DNA of 6,904 nt from Pseudomonadota bacterium (GTDB lineage: Bacteria > Myxococcota_A > Polyangia > Fen-1088), in NCBI GenBank assembly GCA_023438785.1, contig JAEXQJ010000155.1, positions 1-6,904 on the forward strand. The letters run 5' to 3'. Positions 5,701 to 6,904 of this stretch are shown here, piece by piece (position 1 is the stretch's first letter; each line of letters opens with the position of its first letter). The position numbers and the translations under genes were made by a program. Under the pieces are notes generated by a model that was given only the letters and a program-made list of their open reading frames with translations, was not told where the DNA came from and did no database searches.

Positions 5701-6903
5701 CAGCCGAACGATCTGCAGCACGCCAGCGCCATACAGAGCACCGAGATCATCAGCAAGGAGCGACCGCTTGGTGGGATCGGCGGCGATTTCGAACCACACA
5801 TCGGAGAGCGGCTTGGTGTAGCCGTCCTTGAACCGGTTGTAGGTGGTCGGCGTCTTCCCGCCCGCGCGCACGAATTCGGATGGGATGGGACCCGCCAGGA
5901 GCTTGTGCAACGTCCCGAGATCCACCCGAAGAAGTTGGTGCACACCGGCCGCGGAAACCCAAAGCGTCTTGCCGTCGGAGCTCACATCCACGCCCCAGGG
6001 GTCGGCTGCACCCTCACTGATGCGGTCGAGCAGCGTAGTCGCGTAGACGCTCTTCTTGGACATATCAATGATCGAGAGGGCGTTGGTGTAGACCCAGCCC
6101 CTGAGGAGATGGGTGGTCGGGACATTCATGCGCCCCAGAGCGTGGACCACGTAGGCCCATTTGCCGTCGGGTGAGCAGCGTACCCCTCGAACGAGCGTGG
6201 AGCCCGGTGGGAGCTTGATCGAGGCCGTGACCTTTCCCTCGGCGACGTCGACCAGGGAGACCGAAGCAGCGGCGTCAGGCTTGGTAGCGTCTCCCGTGGC
6301 CAGCAGGTGCGACACAACCGCAGTGTTCCCCGTGACCGCGACGGCAAACGGATAGCGCTCCACGGACACCGTGGCCTGGGTCTTGCCGGTAGCGCTCTCA
6401 AGGATGCGCACCTGGGCCAGGGCGAAATCTGGAACCACCAGCTTCGAGCCGTCTGCGCTCAACGCCACGTCGGTTGGCTTTGGGCCCACGTCGAAACGCC
6501 TAAGGACGGACCCCGCCTCGGCGTCGACCTCGGCTACCGTGCCCGCGTCGTATTCCGCCACCAGGACGTATCCGGCCTTCGACCACGCCAGGCCCTTGGG
6601 TGCCCCCGCAAGCTCCACCGTGCGCAACGACGTGCCGGCCTTGCCATCGAGAAGGGCGAGTTCGCCCGCGCTCGCGTCGCTGACCGCCAGAAGTGCGCCA
6701 TCGCTGGAGTAAGCAACCGCCCAAGGAGAATGGTAAGTGGGCGAATCTGACGGCGTGTCTCCGCCGCCGGAGCCCCCACCGCCGTTTTCACCTCCGTACT
6801 CGTTACCGCCCTGGTCAGAACCGGATTCGCCCCCCTGGCCAGAACCAGCCGAGCCACTCCGGCCGGCGCCGCTGGCCCCCCCACTTGTCCGTCCACCACT
6901 CCC
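2791..6903 (-). CDS. Tetra-haem multidomain cytochrome: propeller + MauG-like + hydrazine synthase alpha-like, 5' partial
   Basis: 1370 visible residues; the frame stays open to the window edge, so the start is outside. Residue numbers here are visible ones. 1-48 is a Gly/Ser linker. About 57-450 is a YVTN-type propeller (SPDGK and SSDGK turns, DVGPKPTDVA). About 452-671 is a MauG / di-haem peroxidase-like segment with CATCH (474-478), CDSCH (581-585) and TAPYLHDG (624-631). From about 709 to 1348 it resembles the hydrazine synthase alpha subunit family: FIKRDYLP, then a second propeller with SPDLSYDG, GSGLTQLT and LPDGRIVFVSDRR, then CQGCH (1205-1209) with Tyr1213, then CVSCH (1257-1261) and a short terminal helix region. 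Four c-type haems are expected, so folding must occur outside the cytoplasm. The linker suggests a lipoprotein anchor upstream. No other cytochrome gene is visible beside it. Function is unproven; redox chemistry on a small nitrogen compound, peroxidase-like activity or electron transfer are all possible. Reading the two stretches as one gene is secure because no stop interrupts the frame. Confidence 0.92.
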   Translation of the reverse strand, partial: GSGGRTSGGASGAGRSGSAGSGQGGESGSDQGGNEYGGENGGGGSGGGDTPSDSPTYHSPWAVAYSSDGALLAVSDASAGELALLDGKAGTSLRTVELAGAPKGLAWSKAGYVLVAEYDAGTVAEVDAEAGSVLRRFDVGPKPTDVALSADGSKLVVPDFALAQVRILESATGKTQATVSVERYPFAVAVTGNTAVVSHLLATGDATKPDAAASVSLVDVAEGKVTASIKLPPGSTLVRGVRCSPDGKWAYVVHALGRMNVPTTHLLRGWVYTNALSIIDMSKKSVYATTLLDRISEGAADPWGVDVSSDGKTLWVSAAGVHQLLRVDLGTLHKLLAGPIPSEFVRAGGKTPTTYNRFKDGYTKPLSDVWFEIAADPTKRSLLADDLGALYGAGVLQIVRLAPAQGPRGVAISPDGKQVATAIYFGGQVGIVDAAAVRISKFVDIGTQPDEDWYRQGERQFHDASHTLQGWLSCATCHPDGRTDGLSWDMLNDGAGNPKNTHTMLYSPNTPPVMSHGQRATASVAITAGFKNIQFMQPDHAAEVAVGYWLNALRAEPYGKPGAKKSEAAKRGEAVYKKAECDSCHSGRYYTDLKPHDVGTKGATDLPSDSPEFYTTTIADMWRTAPYLHDGSASTLKDVVTTKNVGDKHGKTSNLSSQEIDDLVQYMLELDPPVPEKVDVFPPGDPASPPKVAIKGVTPTATKGGLDLTDPSLAALDKILFIKRDYLPTNDNGRGGHICDQFHGFNQQKGGGLFILENVLSGRPTEKNVLAASTCANGPHQGKRLEGGAFLSPDLSYDGKQILFAYTDVGQSGTWNENSVFHIFKVNVDGSGLTQLTQGKNNDFDPTWLPDGRIVFVSDRRGGYGRCHPRPVPVYTLFMMKADGTGIEPLSFHETNEWQPSVDRNGLLVYTRWDYVDRGSNQVHHPWVTTPDGLDPRATVGNYGIKSNVTPRAVMNIREIPGTNKLVGTAVAHHQQAYGSIVMMDQDIEDDDGMAQYTVITKDAGFPESTVGTDSDHKYATPWPIDETRFLVVHDPDSNAHGLSQKRFGIYLIDNKGGKKLLYNDPSRSCLDPIPLAPRETPPVVPMSRTGKSTDMAEVNVLNVYDSMLPMPSDVEIKALRVVQLYPKSTANTIAPKLGHGAVLYNDQNGRGSLGTVPVEKDGSAHFYLPPGKPVYFQALDANGLVVQSMMSAAYAVPGATRITCQGCHERRYRAPKARGQMPIAFARAASTLQPEADGSNPLSYARLIQPIWDKNCVSCHGTAKPGDLSKGNYTSNPDRFYSSYVNLKPYLSFYNFDYAFGPVITTPGKFGARISRLYPLLKGGHQGVKLSDADLRTIAMWLDLNSDMYSDDLKRDAQASGQAVTPSLE
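3121..3135 (-). other. Haem c motif 4, CVSCH
   Basis: Cys1257, Cys1260 and His1261 (visible numbering) in IQPIWDKNCVSCHG, a common terminal mono-haem cytochrome fold. His1326 in LKGGHQG, near the C-terminus, is a reasonable candidate for the sixth iron ligand, as expected for a bis-His haem. Confidence 0.88.
3277..3291 (-). other. Haem c motif 3, CQGCH with Tyr at +4
   Basis: Cys1205, Cys1208 and His1209 (visible numbering), followed by E-R-R-Tyr1213 (Tyr codon at 3265-3267). This is the haem that corresponds to alpha-I of hydrazine synthase, where a tyrosine, not the motif histidine, binds the iron. Confidence 0.85.
5149..5163 (-). other. Haem c motif 2, CDSCH
   Basis: Cys581, Cys584 and His585 (visible numbering), the second haem of the MauG-like pair, upstream of the PYLHDG block. 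Confidence 0.9.
5470..5484 (-). other. Haem c motif 1, CATCH
   Basis: Cys474, Cys477 and His478 (visible numbering) in the MauG-like segment. Covalent c-type haem attachment is expected, with the His as proximal iron ligand. Confidence 0.9.
5554..6735 (-). other. Domain: N-terminal YVTN-type beta-propeller
   Basis: Visible residues 57-450 of the cytochrome. Repeated units combine a xxDVALSADGSKLVV or xxGVDVSSDGKTLWV strand pair with turns such as DAEAGSVLRRF and ESATGKTQATV, typical of YVTN/cytochrome-D1-like propellers. It occupies the position, relative to the following di-haem segment, that the propeller (beta) subunit has in fused beta-gamma hydrazine synthases. It is also the usual partner of MauG-like domains in many unrelated bacteria. 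An irregular stretch near 340-390 (TPTTYNRFKDGYTKPLSD) is probably an insertion between blades. Confidence 0.75.
6760..6903 (-). repeat. Gly/Ser-rich linker at the visible N-terminus of the cytochrome
   Basis: 48 visible residues, mainly Gly and Ser with some Asp, Glu, Asn and Gln (GSGQGGESGSDQGG type), directly before the first propeller. It is more acidic and polar than the linkers of the other two proteins. By analogy with the complete lipoprotein gene in this window, a signal peptide with a lipidated Cys probably lies a short distance past the window edge. Confidence 0.8.
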
Positions 6904-6904
6904 C

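Noticed and set aside
5284..6174. 296-residue plus-strand open frame opposite the cytochrome, and the other antisense frames at 4390-4998 and 3406-3966
   Set aside because: They lie fully inside a well-supported gene on the other strand, show no recognisable domain, and are expected in GC-rich DNA.
6625..6627. TTG at 6627 as the start of the cytochrome
   Set aside because: The frame stays open upstream with a propeller strand (PWAVAYSSDG) and a Gly/Ser linker, and starting here would lose the first blade and any export signal, which c-type haem attachment requires.

Overview
GC-rich DNA with long open frames and secreted or lipid-anchored proteins that carry long Gly/Ser/Ala-rich linkers behind the export signal. 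This style is common in large-genome myxobacteria and related Polyangia (old Deltaproteobacteria). The assignment is an inference from protein style; there is no rRNA or other marker in the window. Both window ends lie inside linker-coding DNA, so the first and last genes are cut at their 5' ends.

Layout: (1) 1-1020, plus strand: the 3' part of a secreted alpha/beta-hydrolase esterase of the CE1 / feruloyl esterase type, with the catalytic triad visible. (2) 1185-2483, plus strand: a complete lipoprotein with a 90-residue Gly-rich linker and a PQQ/NHL-like beta-propeller. (3) 2484-2790: a convergent intergenic region with two GC-rich hairpins, one near each stop codon. (4) 6903-2791, minus strand: a giant multidomain c-type cytochrome, at least 1370 residues and open to the window edge. 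In order it has a Gly/Ser linker, a YVTN-type beta-propeller, a MauG/di-haem-peroxidase-like segment with two CxxCH motifs, a second (TolB/PD40-like) propeller, and a C-terminal part with two more CxxCH motifs.

The most interesting object is gene 3. Its C-terminal 640 residues look like the hydrazine synthase alpha subunit (HzsA) family. This includes a tyrosine four residues past a CxxCH histidine, the spacing of the unusual Tyr-ligated haem alpha-I. Its N-terminal half has the folds of the beta (propeller) and gamma (MauG-like di-haem) subunits. One polypeptide therefore carries a beta-gamma-alpha domain set that anammox bacteria make from two or three genes. Whether it handles hydrazine is unknown: propeller-MauG fusions and HzsA-like proteins also occur outside anammox, and no other anammox gene is visible here.

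All three proteins appear to act outside the cytoplasm. The esterase would release phenolic acids or acetyl groups from plant polysaccharide. The two propeller proteins may be unrelated to it, and the convergent layout argues against one operon.
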